Source: Candidatus Flexifilum breve (GTDB taxonomy: Bacteria; Chloroflexota; Anaerolineae; Aggregatilineales; Phototrophicaceae). From it: a stretch of DNA of 64,000 bases. Made by a program: the position numbers and the translations under genes. Under the pieces are notes generated by a model. The model was not told the DNA's origin and ran no database searches. It saw only the letters and a program-made list of their open reading frames with translations. Location: the NCBI GenBank assembly GCA_016717205.1, contig JADKGC010000001.1, positions 248,001 through 312,000 of the forward strand. Direction: 5' to 3'. Positions within the stretch are counted from its first letter, which is position 1, and the number at the start of each line of letters is the position of its first letter. Positions 41,526 through 50,456 of this stretch are shown in pieces.

Positions 41526-42209
41526 ATGATTGACTATCAAGCCGTCCGCCAGCATGTGATCGACTATACGCGCAAACTCGCCGACGATGGTTTTCTCAAA
41601 GGAACGGGCGGCAACATATCCATTCGCGTGCCCGGCGCCGACGCCCTTGCCATCACCCCGTCGAATCAAGACTACTACGCCATGCAGACCGATGACATCT
41701 GCGTGTACACCCTCTACGGTGACAAGATCGCTGGCGATCTCAAGCCATCCATCGAGATGGGCTTCCACAGCGCTGTGTATCAGGTGCGCCCGGATGTCGG
41801 CTGCGTCATGCATACCCATCAGGATTTTGCCAGCGCCATTGCGTTGATCAACAAGCCGATCCCTGCGCTGTTCGATGAACAGGTGCGCTTCCTCGGTCGC
41901 AGCGTCGAAGTCGTTCCCTACGCCCCCTCCGGCACGGGGATGCTCGTCAAACAGGTCAAGAAGACTGTGCAGAATCATCACAACGCCTATATCCTCAAGA
42001 ATCATGGCGCGCTCTGCCTCGGTCCAACGCCGGAGCGCGCGTATCACAACGTGCTGCTGCTGGAAAAAGCGGCGTTAAGTTACCTGCTGGCGCTGTATAC
42101 CGAAGAGAAGATCGACAAGATTCCGCTGCCGATTCGCGAGATCGCCTTCGCCAAACTGCGCTCCGAGCAGAAAAAGATCGAGCAGCAGCTCGCCCAAGTG
42201 AAAGGATAG
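41526..42209 (+). CDS. Class II aldolase/adducin-family protein (fuculose-phosphate-aldolase-like)
   Basis: A 227-residue zinc-dependent aldolase-type protein. It has GTGGNISIRV (phosphate loop), the catalytic Glu in KPSIEMGFH, the His pair in VMHTHQ and the third His in LKNHGAL. Family members cleave ketose 1-phosphates of fuculose or rhamnulose, epimerise ribulose 5-phosphate, or decarboxylate. It is the first gene of a four-gene operon. The mRNA leader is short (about 25-30 bases) and has only a poor ribosome site. Given the kinase encoded two genes on, a phosphorylated sugar-like substrate is likely. Confidence 0.92.
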   Translation: MIDYQAVRQHVIDYTRKLADDGFLKGTGGNISIRVPGADALAITPSNQDYYAMQTDDICVYTLYGDKIAGDLKPSIEMGFHSAVYQVRPDVGCVMHTHQDFASAIALINKPIPALFDEQVRFLGRSVEVVPYAPSGTGMLVKQVKKTVQNHHNAYILKNHGALCLGPTPERAYHNVLLLEKAALSYLLALYTEEKIDKIPLPIREIAFAKLRSEQKKIEQQLAQVKG

Positions 42210-42213
42210 TCCG

Positions 42214-43680
42214 ATGGAACGCGTGATCACACCCCCCACTGCCCAGCAGTCCGCGATTTCGACATGGCACGACACCGAGGCGATCTACCGCCAGTTGAAT
42301 CAGCTCGTCAAACAGCCGCTGCGCCCCATTCGCCGCGACAAAATGGCCGAATTCCTGCGCTACTTTGACGAGCACTGCCAGCGGTCCCGCACGCTGATCG
42401 ACGAGGCCAAGCAGTACATCCCCGGCGGCGTGCAGCATAACCTCGCCTTTAATTACCCCTTCCCTATCGCCATTCGCCGCGCCGAGGGCGCGTACCTGTG
42501 GGACGAAGACGGCAACCGCTACATCGACTTTTTGCAGGCGGGTGGCCCGACCATCCTCGGCAGCAACTATGCGCCCGTGCGCGAAAAACTGGTCGATCTG
42601 ATCCGCGAGTGCAGCCCCGTGACCGGGCTGTTTCATGAATACGAACTGCGGCTGGCGCAGAAGATCAACCAGCATATGCCAAGCATCGAAATGTTCCGCA
42701 TGCTGGGATCAGGCACGGAAGCGGTCATGGCGGCAATTCGCGCGGCGCGCGTGCATACGGGCAAAAAGAAGATTATCAAGGTCGGCGGCGCGTACCACGG
42801 CTGGAGTGACCAGATGGTCTACGGGCTGCACATCCCCGGCACGGGTCGCCACGAAGCGACGGGCATCCCCGCCGCGGCGACCAAGCACACGCAGGAATTC
42901 TACCCGAACAATCTCGATCAACTCCGACGCAAGCTCATGCTCAACCGCCTGCGGGGCGGGACCGCCGCCGTCATCCTCGAACCGGTCGGCCCGGAGAGCG
43001 GCACGCGCCCCATTGCCCGTGACTTCAACCAGAAGGTGCGCGAGCTATGCGACGAATTCGGCGCGCTGCTGATCTTCGACGAAGTCGTGACGGGCTTCCG
43101 TCTCGGCCTGGGCGGCGCGCAGGGCTACTTCGGCGTCACGCCAGATTTGACAGTGTTCGGCAAGTGCATCACCGGCGGCTACCCGATGGCGGGCGGCGTC
43201 GGCGGCAAGCGCGAGATCATGCTGCACTTTGCGGCGGGTATCAGCGGCACAGGCGAACGCGCCTACGTCGGCGGCACCCTCTCCGCCAACCCGTTGAGCT
43301 GCGCGGCGGGCTACTTCGCCATCGAAGAGATGGAGCGCACCAACGCGGCAGTGCTGGCAGGTCAAGCCGGAGATCGGCTCACAGCGGGCTTGCAGGAGAT
43401 TATCCAGCGGCTCGATTTGCCGTTCGTGGCCTATAATCAGGGTTCAATTGTGCATCTCGAAACATCGGCGGTGATGCTGCTTGACTTCAAGAATCCGCTC
43501 AAGCTGATGCGCGAGGTCAAACCACGCAAACACATGATGGAAGAAATGGGCGCGGCGTTCATGGCTCAGGGCATCGTCACGCTGGCAGGCAGCCGCCTGT
43601 ATACGAGCATGGCCGATACCGACGACGTGATCGACGATGCGCTGAATCGCTTTGAAACCGTGCTCGCCTGCTGCACCTAA
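42214..43680 (+). CDS. Class III PLP-dependent aminotransferase (glutamate-1-semialdehyde-aminomutase-like)
   Basis: A 488-residue PLP enzyme. An N-terminal extension of about 65 residues precedes the family start IPGGVQHN. Seen: GSGTEAVMAAIRAAR for cofactor phosphate, AYHGWSD, DEVVTGFR with the PLP-binding Asp, and the Schiff-base lysine in TVFGKCITGGYP. It is too divergent and too long for HemL, and its operon is catabolic. AAGGA precedes ATG 42214, 4 bases after the aldolase stop. It should move an amino group to or from an aldehyde or keto carbon of the pathway substrate. An aminotransferase is unusual between a class II aldolase and an FGGY kinase. Confidence 0.9.
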   Translation: MERVITPPTAQQSAISTWHDTEAIYRQLNQLVKQPLRPIRRDKMAEFLRYFDEHCQRSRTLIDEAKQYIPGGVQHNLAFNYPFPIAIRRAEGAYLWDEDGNRYIDFLQAGGPTILGSNYAPVREKLVDLIRECSPVTGLFHEYELRLAQKINQHMPSIEMFRMLGSGTEAVMAAIRAARVHTGKKKIIKVGGAYHGWSDQMVYGLHIPGTGRHEATGIPAAATKHTQEFYPNNLDQLRRKLMLNRLRGGTAAVILEPVGPESGTRPIARDFNQKVRELCDEFGALLIFDEVVTGFRLGLGGAQGYFGVTPDLTVFGKCITGGYPMAGGVGGKREIMLHFAAGISGTGERAYVGGTLSANPLSCAAGYFAIEEMERTNAAVLAGQAGDRLTAGLQEIIQRLDLPFVAYNQGSIVHLETSAVMLLDFKNPLKLMREVKPRKHMMEEMGAAFMAQGIVTLAGSRLYTSMADTDDVIDDALNRFETVLACCT

Positions 43681-43692
43681 AAGGCCAACTTG

Positions 43693-45300
43693 ATGACCGC
43701 GCCGTTGCTCCTCGTCCATGATGTCGGCACCACCAGCAGCAAATCGGTTTTGTACCGCTTGGGCGACCGTCTCGACATGCTGGAGACCGCCATCGAAGAT
43801 TACCCGCTGTACGTGCTGGACAACGGCGGCATCGAGCAAGACCCGGATTTATGGTGGGAAGCCATCTGTCGCGGCACGCAGGCCGTGCTGCGGCGGGCGC
43901 AGGTCGCTCCAGAGGCCATTCAGGGCATGGCCTTCTGCGCGCAGATGCAGGGCTTTGTCCCAGTCGACGCGGACGGAAGCGCTCTCGGTCGCGCCATGAG
44001 CTACATGGACGCGCGCGGCACGGCGCAGCGCCGCCGCTACCTGCAGGACGGTCTGCTCAAGATCGAGGGCATGAACGCGATCAAGCTGCTGAGCGCGCTG
44101 CGTATCACGGGCGGCGCGTCGGCCTCGGCGAAAGATCCGCTGTGGAAATACCTGTGGCTGCGCGACGAACAGCCCGACCGGTTCCGCGCCCTGCGCTGCT
44201 GGCTGGATGTCAAAGACTATCTGGTCATGCGCTGTACGGGGCAGTTCACGCTCGGGTATGACAGCGCGCACGCGACCTTCCTCTTCGACACGCGGCCCGA
44301 TCACCTTGAATGGCACGCAGGACTCTGCCGCACCTACGACGTGAACCCGGAACATCTGCCGCCCGTCGTGCGCGCCACCGATCAAGTCGGCGGGCTGACA
44401 CCACAAGCGGCGCAAGCGCTCGGACTGCCGGTCGGCTTGCCCGTGTTCGGCGGCGGCGGCGACCTCTCGCTGATCTCGCTCGGATCCGGCAGTCTGGACA
44501 CCAACAGCACGCACATCTATATCGGCACGTCCGGTTGGGTGTGCGCCACCCTCGACCAGCGCAAAACCGATGTGAGCGGCATGGTCGCGTCGATCCTCGG
44601 GGCGATCCCCGGCAAATACAACTACATCTCCGAGCAAGAAACGTCGGGACGCTGCTTGCAGTGGATTCGCGACCACCTCGCCTTGGACGAAATCGGTGTG
44701 TACCTCGGCCAGCAAACCATCGCCGACCGCGAAGCCGAATATCGTTCGCTGTACGCCTATCTCGGCAAAGTCGTCGAAGAGACGCCGCCCGGCGCGAATG
44801 GGGTGATCTTCACGCCGTGGCTGCACGGCAACCGCTCCCCCTTCGAAGACCCGTATGCCCGCGGCATGTTCTTCAACCTCAACTTGGAGACGGGCAAGCG
44901 GGAGATGATCCGCGCGGTGCTGGAAGGTGACGCCTACCACAAACGCTGGATGCTGGAGACGGTCGAGAAGAACGTACCGCGGAGCACAACCGTGCGCTTT
45001 GTCGGCGGCGGCGCGCGCTCGGACACGTGGGCGCAAATCCTTGCGGATGTCACCGGGCGCACGATTGAAGTCACCGAACATCCCGAAAACGCAGGTGCGG
45101 CGGGCGCGGCCCTCGTGTGCGCCGTCGGCCTTGGCGCAATTCAGTTTGATGAGGTGCGCCGCCTCGTGCGGGTCGCCAAAACCTTCACGCCGCGCCCGCA
45201 ATACCGACCGCTGTACGACAAGCAATATGCGGTGTACCGCCAGCTCCACCAACGCAACAAAGCGCTGTTCAAGACTCTGAATGCGGAGAAGGCTGACTGA
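43693..45300 (+). CDS. FGGY-family carbohydrate kinase (xylulokinase-like)
   Basis: A 535-residue sugar kinase. The N-terminal domain starts with the ATP-binding HDVGTTSSKSV, has the Asp-containing GGGGDLSLISLGSG in the middle and the second signature VGGGARSDTWAQILADVTGR with GAAGAAL near the end. FGGY kinases phosphorylate ketoses, polyols or related compounds. The stretch after the conserved Asp (LSLISLGSG) departs from the NAAGAVG type of xylulokinases, so the substrate probably differs from xylulose. AAGG lies 8 bases before ATG 43693. Stop and next start overlap (TGATG). Confidence 0.9.
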   Translation: MTAPLLLVHDVGTTSSKSVLYRLGDRLDMLETAIEDYPLYVLDNGGIEQDPDLWWEAICRGTQAVLRRAQVAPEAIQGMAFCAQMQGFVPVDADGSALGRAMSYMDARGTAQRRRYLQDGLLKIEGMNAIKLLSALRITGGASASAKDPLWKYLWLRDEQPDRFRALRCWLDVKDYLVMRCTGQFTLGYDSAHATFLFDTRPDHLEWHAGLCRTYDVNPEHLPPVVRATDQVGGLTPQAAQALGLPVGLPVFGGGGDLSLISLGSGSLDTNSTHIYIGTSGWVCATLDQRKTDVSGMVASILGAIPGKYNYISEQETSGRCLQWIRDHLALDEIGVYLGQQTIADREAEYRSLYAYLGKVVEETPPGANGVIFTPWLHGNRSPFEDPYARGMFFNLNLETGKREMIRAVLEGDAYHKRWMLETVEKNVPRSTTVRFVGGGARSDTWAQILADVTGRTIEVTEHPENAGAAGAALVCAVGLGAIQFDEVRRLVRVAKTFTPRPQYRPLYDKQYAVYRQLHQRNKALFKTLNAEKAD

Positions 45301-46502
45301 TGTCCAAAACCGAGTATCCCGTCTACAGCTATCGCTGGGTCGTGCTGGCGGTCTTCATGGCCGTCAACCTCACTATTCAAATCCTGTGGATCAGCTACGC
45401 CCCGGTGACGAGCCGCGCTGCACAGGTGTACAGCGTGACCGATCTGGAAATCGGTGTGCTGGCGATGTCTTTCATGCTGGCCTTCATTCCCTTCTCGATT
45501 CCGGCCTCATGGGTGATCGACACGTCCGGCTTTCGCATCGGCGTCGGCTTCGGCGTCATCTTGATGTCCATCGGCGGGCTCCTGCGCGGTTTCGCCGGGA
45601 CGGATTACGCGGTCGTCCTGCTCGCCACCATTGCCATCGCGGTCGCGCAACCGTTTCTGCTCAACGCATGGACGAAAGTGCCCGCCAACTGGTTCGCGGT
45701 AGAAGAACGCGCGACGGCGGTCGGATTAGTGACGCTGGCCAACCTCGTCGGCACGGCGATTGGCATGGTCGTCACCCCCGTACTCAGCGAAACATTGGAC
45801 ATCCCTACCATTCAACTGATTTACGGCGGCGTGACCGCGGCCTCGGCAGTGCTGTTTCTGGTGTTTACTCGCGAAAAGCCGCCGACACCTCCTAGTGCGC
45901 CCGATCAAGCGGTACGCTCGCTCATGTTCGATGGGCTGAAGCACGCGCTGCGCTCACGCATGTTTTTGCTCGTGCTGCTCGTGTCATTCGTCGGTCTCGG
46001 CATTTTCAACGGGATCAATACGTGGATCGAAGGCATCGTGCAGGGGCGCGGCTTCTCCTCGACCGATGCGGGCACGCTGGGCGCGCTCATGCTGGTCGGC
46101 GGCGTGATCGGCGCGGTGGTCATCCCGTCGTTCTCCGACCGCCAGCGTAAACGCAAACGCTATCTGCTACTCGGCCTCGCGCTGACGATTCCGGGCGTTA
46201 TCGGGTTGACCTTTGCCACTGACTTCACGCTGCTGCTGATCTCGGCGTTCGCGCTGGGCTTCTTCCTCGTCAGCACCATGCCCATCGCCATGCAGTACGC
46301 CGCCGAAATCACCTACCCGACGCCGGAAGGCACCTCCAACGGGCTGATTCAGCTATTCGGGCAGGCGTCGGTCGTATTCGTCTACATCATGAGCGTGCTC
46401 AAAACACCGGATGAGTCGTTCACGCCGTCGCTGCTGCTGGCGGTCGGGCTGCTGGTGATTTGCGCGCTGGTCAGCACGCGGCTCCGCGACCCGGCTGCGT
46501 GA
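45300..46502 (+). CDS. Major facilitator superfamily transporter
   Basis: A 400-residue transporter with about 12 membrane helices and the usual charged loop between helices 6 and 7 (EKPPTPPSAPDQAVRS). Motifs include NAWTKVPANWFAVEERATAVGL and FSDRQRKRKRYLLLG, which resembles the loop between helices 8 and 9. The pattern NWF-x-ERA is shared by FLVCR-like carriers. It is the last gene of the operon and its start codon overlaps the kinase stop by one base. It probably imports the substrate of the preceding three enzymes. Confidence 0.9.
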   Translation: MSKTEYPVYSYRWVVLAVFMAVNLTIQILWISYAPVTSRAAQVYSVTDLEIGVLAMSFMLAFIPFSIPASWVIDTSGFRIGVGFGVILMSIGGLLRGFAGTDYAVVLLATIAIAVAQPFLLNAWTKVPANWFAVEERATAVGLVTLANLVGTAIGMVVTPVLSETLDIPTIQLIYGGVTAASAVLFLVFTREKPPTPPSAPDQAVRSLMFDGLKHALRSRMFLLVLLVSFVGLGIFNGINTWIEGIVQGRGFSSTDAGTLGALMLVGGVIGAVVIPSFSDRQRKRKRYLLLGLALTIPGVIGLTFATDFTLLLISAFALGFFLVSTMPIAMQYAAEITYPTPEGTSNGLIQLFGQASVVFVYIMSVLKTPDESFTPSLLLAVGLLVICALVSTRLRDPAA

Positions 46503-46700
46503 TCAAGCGCATCTGGGCGAGCGGTGCGACCGACCTCCACCGCCCAAATCCCGCTCTCGACACGGATGGGAATGCGTTGATTTATTGACATATACGTATT
46601 GACAAACCGGGTCAACTTCAGGCACATTACCGGCATTACTCCGCTGTGTGTTGGCACTTTGATAAAATCGAAAATTGCTGACCTCATTAAGGCCGTGTCA

Positions 46701-49589
46701 ATGCGCAAATTTTTCTTCTTTCTGTCTCTCGCCACACTGCTTGGGATCATTCCGCGCGTGCAAGCCGCCACGTTCACCGTCAGCACCGCCGCTGAACTGA
46801 TCGCCGCGATCACGGCGGCCAACAGCAACAATCAGGACGATACCATCACCCTGAGCGCCAATATCGCGCTCACCAGCGCCACTGACTTTACCGATGGGGT
46901 GAATGGGCTGCCGAGCATTCTGGCGGATGGGGGAAACAGCCTGACGATTGAGGGCGCGGGTTTCACCATCACTCGCTCCGGCGCGGCCACCTTCCGCCTT
47001 ATGCACATTGCGTCCGGGGCTGAGGTCTACATCAACCACTTGACCATGACCAACGGCCTCGCCAATGCCGGGGGCTTGGGCACACTGGGCGGCGCGATTT
47101 ACACAGCCGGCGCGCTGACCATTGCCGATAGCACCTTCAGCAATAACGTCGCGACCTCAACATCCGGGCTTGGGGCCGCGATTTTCGTCAATCGAGCCAA
47201 TCTGAATGTGACGCGCAGCGTCTTTTCCGCTAATCAAGCCGCAATGGGTGCAGCGATTTACAGCTACTTGAATTCCAGCACGATCACCGCCAGCCTCTTC
47301 ACGAACAATCAGAGCCAAGGCGGCGGCGGCGCGCTGGTGAGCGAAAGCGCCAACCTCAACTTGAGCAACAGCACTGTTTCGGGCAACAGCGCCCCCAGCA
47401 GTTATGGCGGGGCGCTGTACCAATTGGGAGCGACCGCCATCCTCACCAATAACACGATCACCAACAATAGTGCCGGTGCGGGCGCTGGCGGCGTCTATAA
47501 TCTGGCGGCGACCGTCACGCTGCGGAATAACATCATTGCGGGGAATACCGCCCCGGCTAACGCTGAATGTTACAACGACAGCATCATTGGGGGAACGCTC
47601 ACGGTGGGCAACGCCTATAACGTGTTTGGCGTCAATGGCAGCGCGGGCGGCTGCCCGAATGGGGCGACCGACATCGTCCCGGCTGGGGCAATTGGCACCA
47701 TCCTCGCGCCGCTGGCGGACAACAACGGGCCGACGTTCACCCATGCGCTGGTGCTGGGCAGTCCAGCGCTCGACGCCGCCAACTTCAGTAACTGCCCAAT
47801 CACTGATCAACGCGGTTATCTGCGCGGTTTCGATGCGACGGGGACACCGAATTCGCCGCAGGTGGGCGATTGTGACAGCGGCGCGTTTGAGTACTCGCTC
47901 GACCCGGTCTACGACTCCGCGCCACCGGTGAATGCGACCATCAACCTCGGGTCAGTGGTGGTGGGCAGTGAGATCAGCACCACGCTGCAAATCATCGAGG
48001 ACGGCGACAGCGCGCTGACTGTCAGCCTGAGCAGTATCGGCGGCCTGCATCCGGGCGACTTCCGCCTCATCGGCCTGCCGACGACCATTGGCAATGGCAA
48101 TCCACCGCAGGATACGGCCATCATCTGCACGCCGTCGGCGGCGGGCGTGCGTTCAGCGCAGCTCACCTTCACCACCAACGATCCCGCCCAACCGACGGTC
48201 ACCTATACGGTGGAATGCACAGGCATCGACACAGTCGTCGCCAGCGCCTCGCTGCCGGACATCAATCAGATCGTCACCGAGGACGCGACCGGCGTTAGCG
48301 TCACCGTGCAGTTGGACGTACCCGCGGGCTTCAGCAGCCCCGACCCGATCACGGTGGAAATCGTCGATGCGGCGAGCGGCAATGCTACCAGCGGCAGCGA
48401 CTACGCAGCCTTCGCGCCGACAACCGTCACCATTTTCGGGCCTTTGACCGCCAACGCCACCTACACCCAGACGGTAACTGTTAACCTGCTGGAAGACAGC
48501 GTCATCGAGGGGGCGGAATACCTCGCGCTGCGCATCAATGCCGTCACCGGGTCAGCGGAAATCGCTCCAGCGGACAGCCACACGATCATCCTCAATGACG
48601 ACGATGTGGATGTCTTTGCGCAGGCGTCGTTCGCCGTCAACAGCGCCATCGTCGACGAAACCGCGGGTACGCTCTCTGTGGATGTGCAAGTGTTCATCCC
48701 AGCGGGCTTTAATCTCGCGGGCAACATCACCCTGACGATTGATGATGCTGCTAGCGGGAATGCGACCAGCGGCGCGGATTACGGAGCGTTCACCGCCCAA
48801 ACACTAACTTTCGTCGATGCGCCGTTTGCAGCCGGCACCACTTACCAGCAAACGATCAGCGTGCCGATTCTGGACGATACCGGACTGGAAGGCGTCGAAA
48901 CCTTCGACCTCGCCATCACCGGCATCAGCGGGCCGGTGGAGCTGATCGCGCCAACGACTTTCACCGGGATCATCAACGACGACGAAATTGTCACGCTCAT
49001 CAATGAGGTGCTCATCCCTGGCGCGACAGTGTCTGGGGGCGGCGACACGGATTACGTCACCAAAACAGTCGATCACCCGTTTGCGACCATCGGACAGACC
49101 GTCACCTACACTATTCGGGCGCGGAACCCCAAGACTATCCCACTCACGCAGGTGGTGATCTACGATGTGTTTGACGAACGTCTGACCGATCTCCGTGTGC
49201 TCTCCACCACGCACGGGCGGTGGGTCTTCAACGCCAATACACTGACCGTCAGCGACTTCACCCTGCAACCTGGCGAAGAAGCGGTGATCGTGGTCTCAGC
49301 GCGGGTCGCCAGTCTGCGCGCGGGCGAGACGATTCCGAATGCGGCGATTCTGGAGTCGCCCAACGCCAGCGTGCATGTCAGCAACCTGGCGCTGGTCGGC
49401 GAGACACCAGCGGGCAGCAGCGGCGGTGCCGCGCACATCCTCGTCACTGCCGGTCTACTCCCGGCGACGGGCGAACCGCCGCTGTGGCGGTCGCTTGGGC
49501 TGTGGGGACTAGGGAGCGTGATCGTGGCGAGTGGATTATGGTGGGCAAGGCAGCGCCGTGCGAATCACCGCGACGCTGATCCTCTGTAA
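46701..49589 (+). CDS. LPxTG-anchored surface protein with beta-helix, Calx-beta and DUF11-like domains
   Basis: A 962-residue secreted protein. Signal peptide 1-20 ends VQA. Residues about 22-400 form a parallel beta-helix of the polymorphic-repeat type with many GGAIY and SNN words, closed by the choice-of-anchor Q pattern DQRGYLRGFD and DCDSGAFEY. Next come an ASH-like domain (about 410-510), two Calx-beta domains (each with NATSGxDYxAF) at about 515-760 and a DUF11-like domain (VTYTIRARNPK). The C-terminus has LPATG at 920-924, a hydrophobic helix and a basic tail, a sortase signal. Two TTGACA words at 46585 and 46599 may belong to its promoter. Likely an adhesin or matrix protein. Confidence 0.92.
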   Translation: MRKFFFFLSLATLLGIIPRVQAATFTVSTAAELIAAITAANSNNQDDTITLSANIALTSATDFTDGVNGLPSILADGGNSLTIEGAGFTITRSGAATFRLMHIASGAEVYINHLTMTNGLANAGGLGTLGGAIYTAGALTIADSTFSNNVATSTSGLGAAIFVNRANLNVTRSVFSANQAAMGAAIYSYLNSSTITASLFTNNQSQGGGGALVSESANLNLSNSTVSGNSAPSSYGGALYQLGATAILTNNTITNNSAGAGAGGVYNLAATVTLRNNIIAGNTAPANAECYNDSIIGGTLTVGNAYNVFGVNGSAGGCPNGATDIVPAGAIGTILAPLADNNGPTFTHALVLGSPALDAANFSNCPITDQRGYLRGFDATGTPNSPQVGDCDSGAFEYSLDPVYDSAPPVNATINLGSVVVGSEISTTLQIIEDGDSALTVSLSSIGGLHPGDFRLIGLPTTIGNGNPPQDTAIICTPSAAGVRSAQLTFTTNDPAQPTVTYTVECTGIDTVVASASLPDINQIVTEDATGVSVTVQLDVPAGFSSPDPITVEIVDAASGNATSGSDYAAFAPTTVTIFGPLTANATYTQTVTVNLLEDSVIEGAEYLALRINAVTGSAEIAPADSHTIILNDDDVDVFAQASFAVNSAIVDETAGTLSVDVQVFIPAGFNLAGNITLTIDDAASGNATSGADYGAFTAQTLTFVDAPFAAGTTYQQTISVPILDDTGLEGVETFDLAITGISGPVELIAPTTFTGIINDDEIVTLINEVLIPGATVSGGGDTDYVTKTVDHPFATIGQTVTYTIRARNPKTIPLTQVVIYDVFDERLTDLRVLSTTHGRWVFNANTLTVSDFTLQPGEEAVIVVSARVASLRAGETIPNAAILESPNASVHVSNLALVGETPAGSSGGAAHILVTAGLLPATGEPPLWRSLGLWGLGSVIVASGLWWARQRRANHRDADPL

Positions 49590-49622
49590 GAAACCATTTG
49601 AAGAATCCGTTGTTTTGCTTGT

Positions 49623-49650
49623 GTAGGGGCAAGGCGCGCCTTGCCCCTAC
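49623..49650. repeat. Perfect 28-base palindrome, copy 2
   Basis: Identical base for base to 29837-29864. It sits between two convergent genes, where it could also act as a terminator. Confidence 0.85.
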
Positions 49651-49703
49651 GAGAGCAATTGCGAATGTTCAGATGGTCTCTAGCGAACAGCCTTGCGTGG
49701 CGT

Positions 49704-50456
49704 CTACCGTCCCGCCAACCAGTGGATCGACTGCTGCCACAGGCGCGCATAGCCGTCCCAGGTCAAAAACGGCAGCGGACACCAATGCGGCCCGATGTCC
49801 GACGCCCATGTCAGCGTGCGCCCCTGCCCGACGCTCCGCACGGCCAGCAATGGGTGTTCGCCCGTCGAGAGGATCAATTCGGCATCCGGTTTGAGCGTCG
49901 TCTCGTTGTAGCCGAGCAGCGCGGGATACTCGCCCGTAATTCCGGCGAGAATCGGGTGATTCGGCTGCACGACCTCGACGCTCACACCTTCCGGCACTTC
50001 GACGCGGTCGTCAAACGTGTGGATGTTGACCGGGAGAATCTCCTCAATTACCGTGCGATAGTACTTCGCCGACGCGTAGATCCCCGCGTACGAGAGATAT
50101 CCACCCGCCATCGCCAGCCCGCCGCCGTTCTCGACCCACGTTTTGAGCAGCTTGAGGCGATTCGGCACGGATTTGCCGCGCAGCCACGTATCCGGGTGCA
50201 GCAGCAGCGTATTCGCGCCAATATCGCTGAGGATGACGACGTCGTAGGCGTTCAGTTCGTCGAGGGTGAGCGGGAAGCGCGTCGCCGCCACATGGCTCGG
50301 CATGTGCTCCAGTTGGATGTCGCTGCCCTTCAGCGCGCCTTCGAGGTAGTCCGTGCCCACCTCATAGACCGTGCTGGAGAAGAAATCCCACCCTTTGAAG
50401 TGGGTGCTGTTGGATACCCACGATTCGCCTGCCAGTAAAACTCGAATCTCGCTCAT
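49704..50456 (-). CDS. Glutamine amidotransferase-like protein (class I GATase fold)
   Basis: A 250-residue cytoplasmic protein of the putative glutamine amidotransferase-like family (PF07090 type). It starts EIRVLLAGESWVSNSTHFKGWDFFSSTVYE and has the characteristic YDVVILSDIGANTLLL, GGGLAMAGGYLSYAGI and HPLLAVRSVGQGRTLTWASDIGPHW. The nucleophile elbow of true amidotransferases (GxCxG) is replaced by AGGYLS, so glutaminase activity is doubtful. GGGGAG lies 7 bases before ATG 50456. Such proteins often accompany carbohydrate or trehalose-utilisation genes. It appears to be monocistronic. Confidence 0.85.
   Translation of the reverse strand: MSEIRVLLAGESWVSNSTHFKGWDFFSSTVYEVGTDYLEGALKGSDIQLEHMPSHVAATRFPLTLDELNAYDVVILSDIGANTLLLHPDTWLRGKSVPNRLKLLKTWVENGGGLAMAGGYLSYAGIYASAKYYRTVIEEILPVNIHTFDDRVEVPEGVSVEVVQPNHPILAGITGEYPALLGYNETTLKPDAELILSTGEHPLLAVRSVGQGRTLTWASDIGPHWCPLPFLTWDGYARLWQQSIHWLAGR

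Noticed and set aside
42214..43680. Assignment of the aminotransferase as HemL (heme biosynthesis)
   Set aside because: It is about 60 residues longer than HemL at the N-terminus and is embedded in a TetR-controlled catabolic operon.
43849..45252. Open frame antisense to the FGGY kinase
   Set aside because: The kinase motifs on the plus strand are unambiguous, and the antisense product is a composition artefact.
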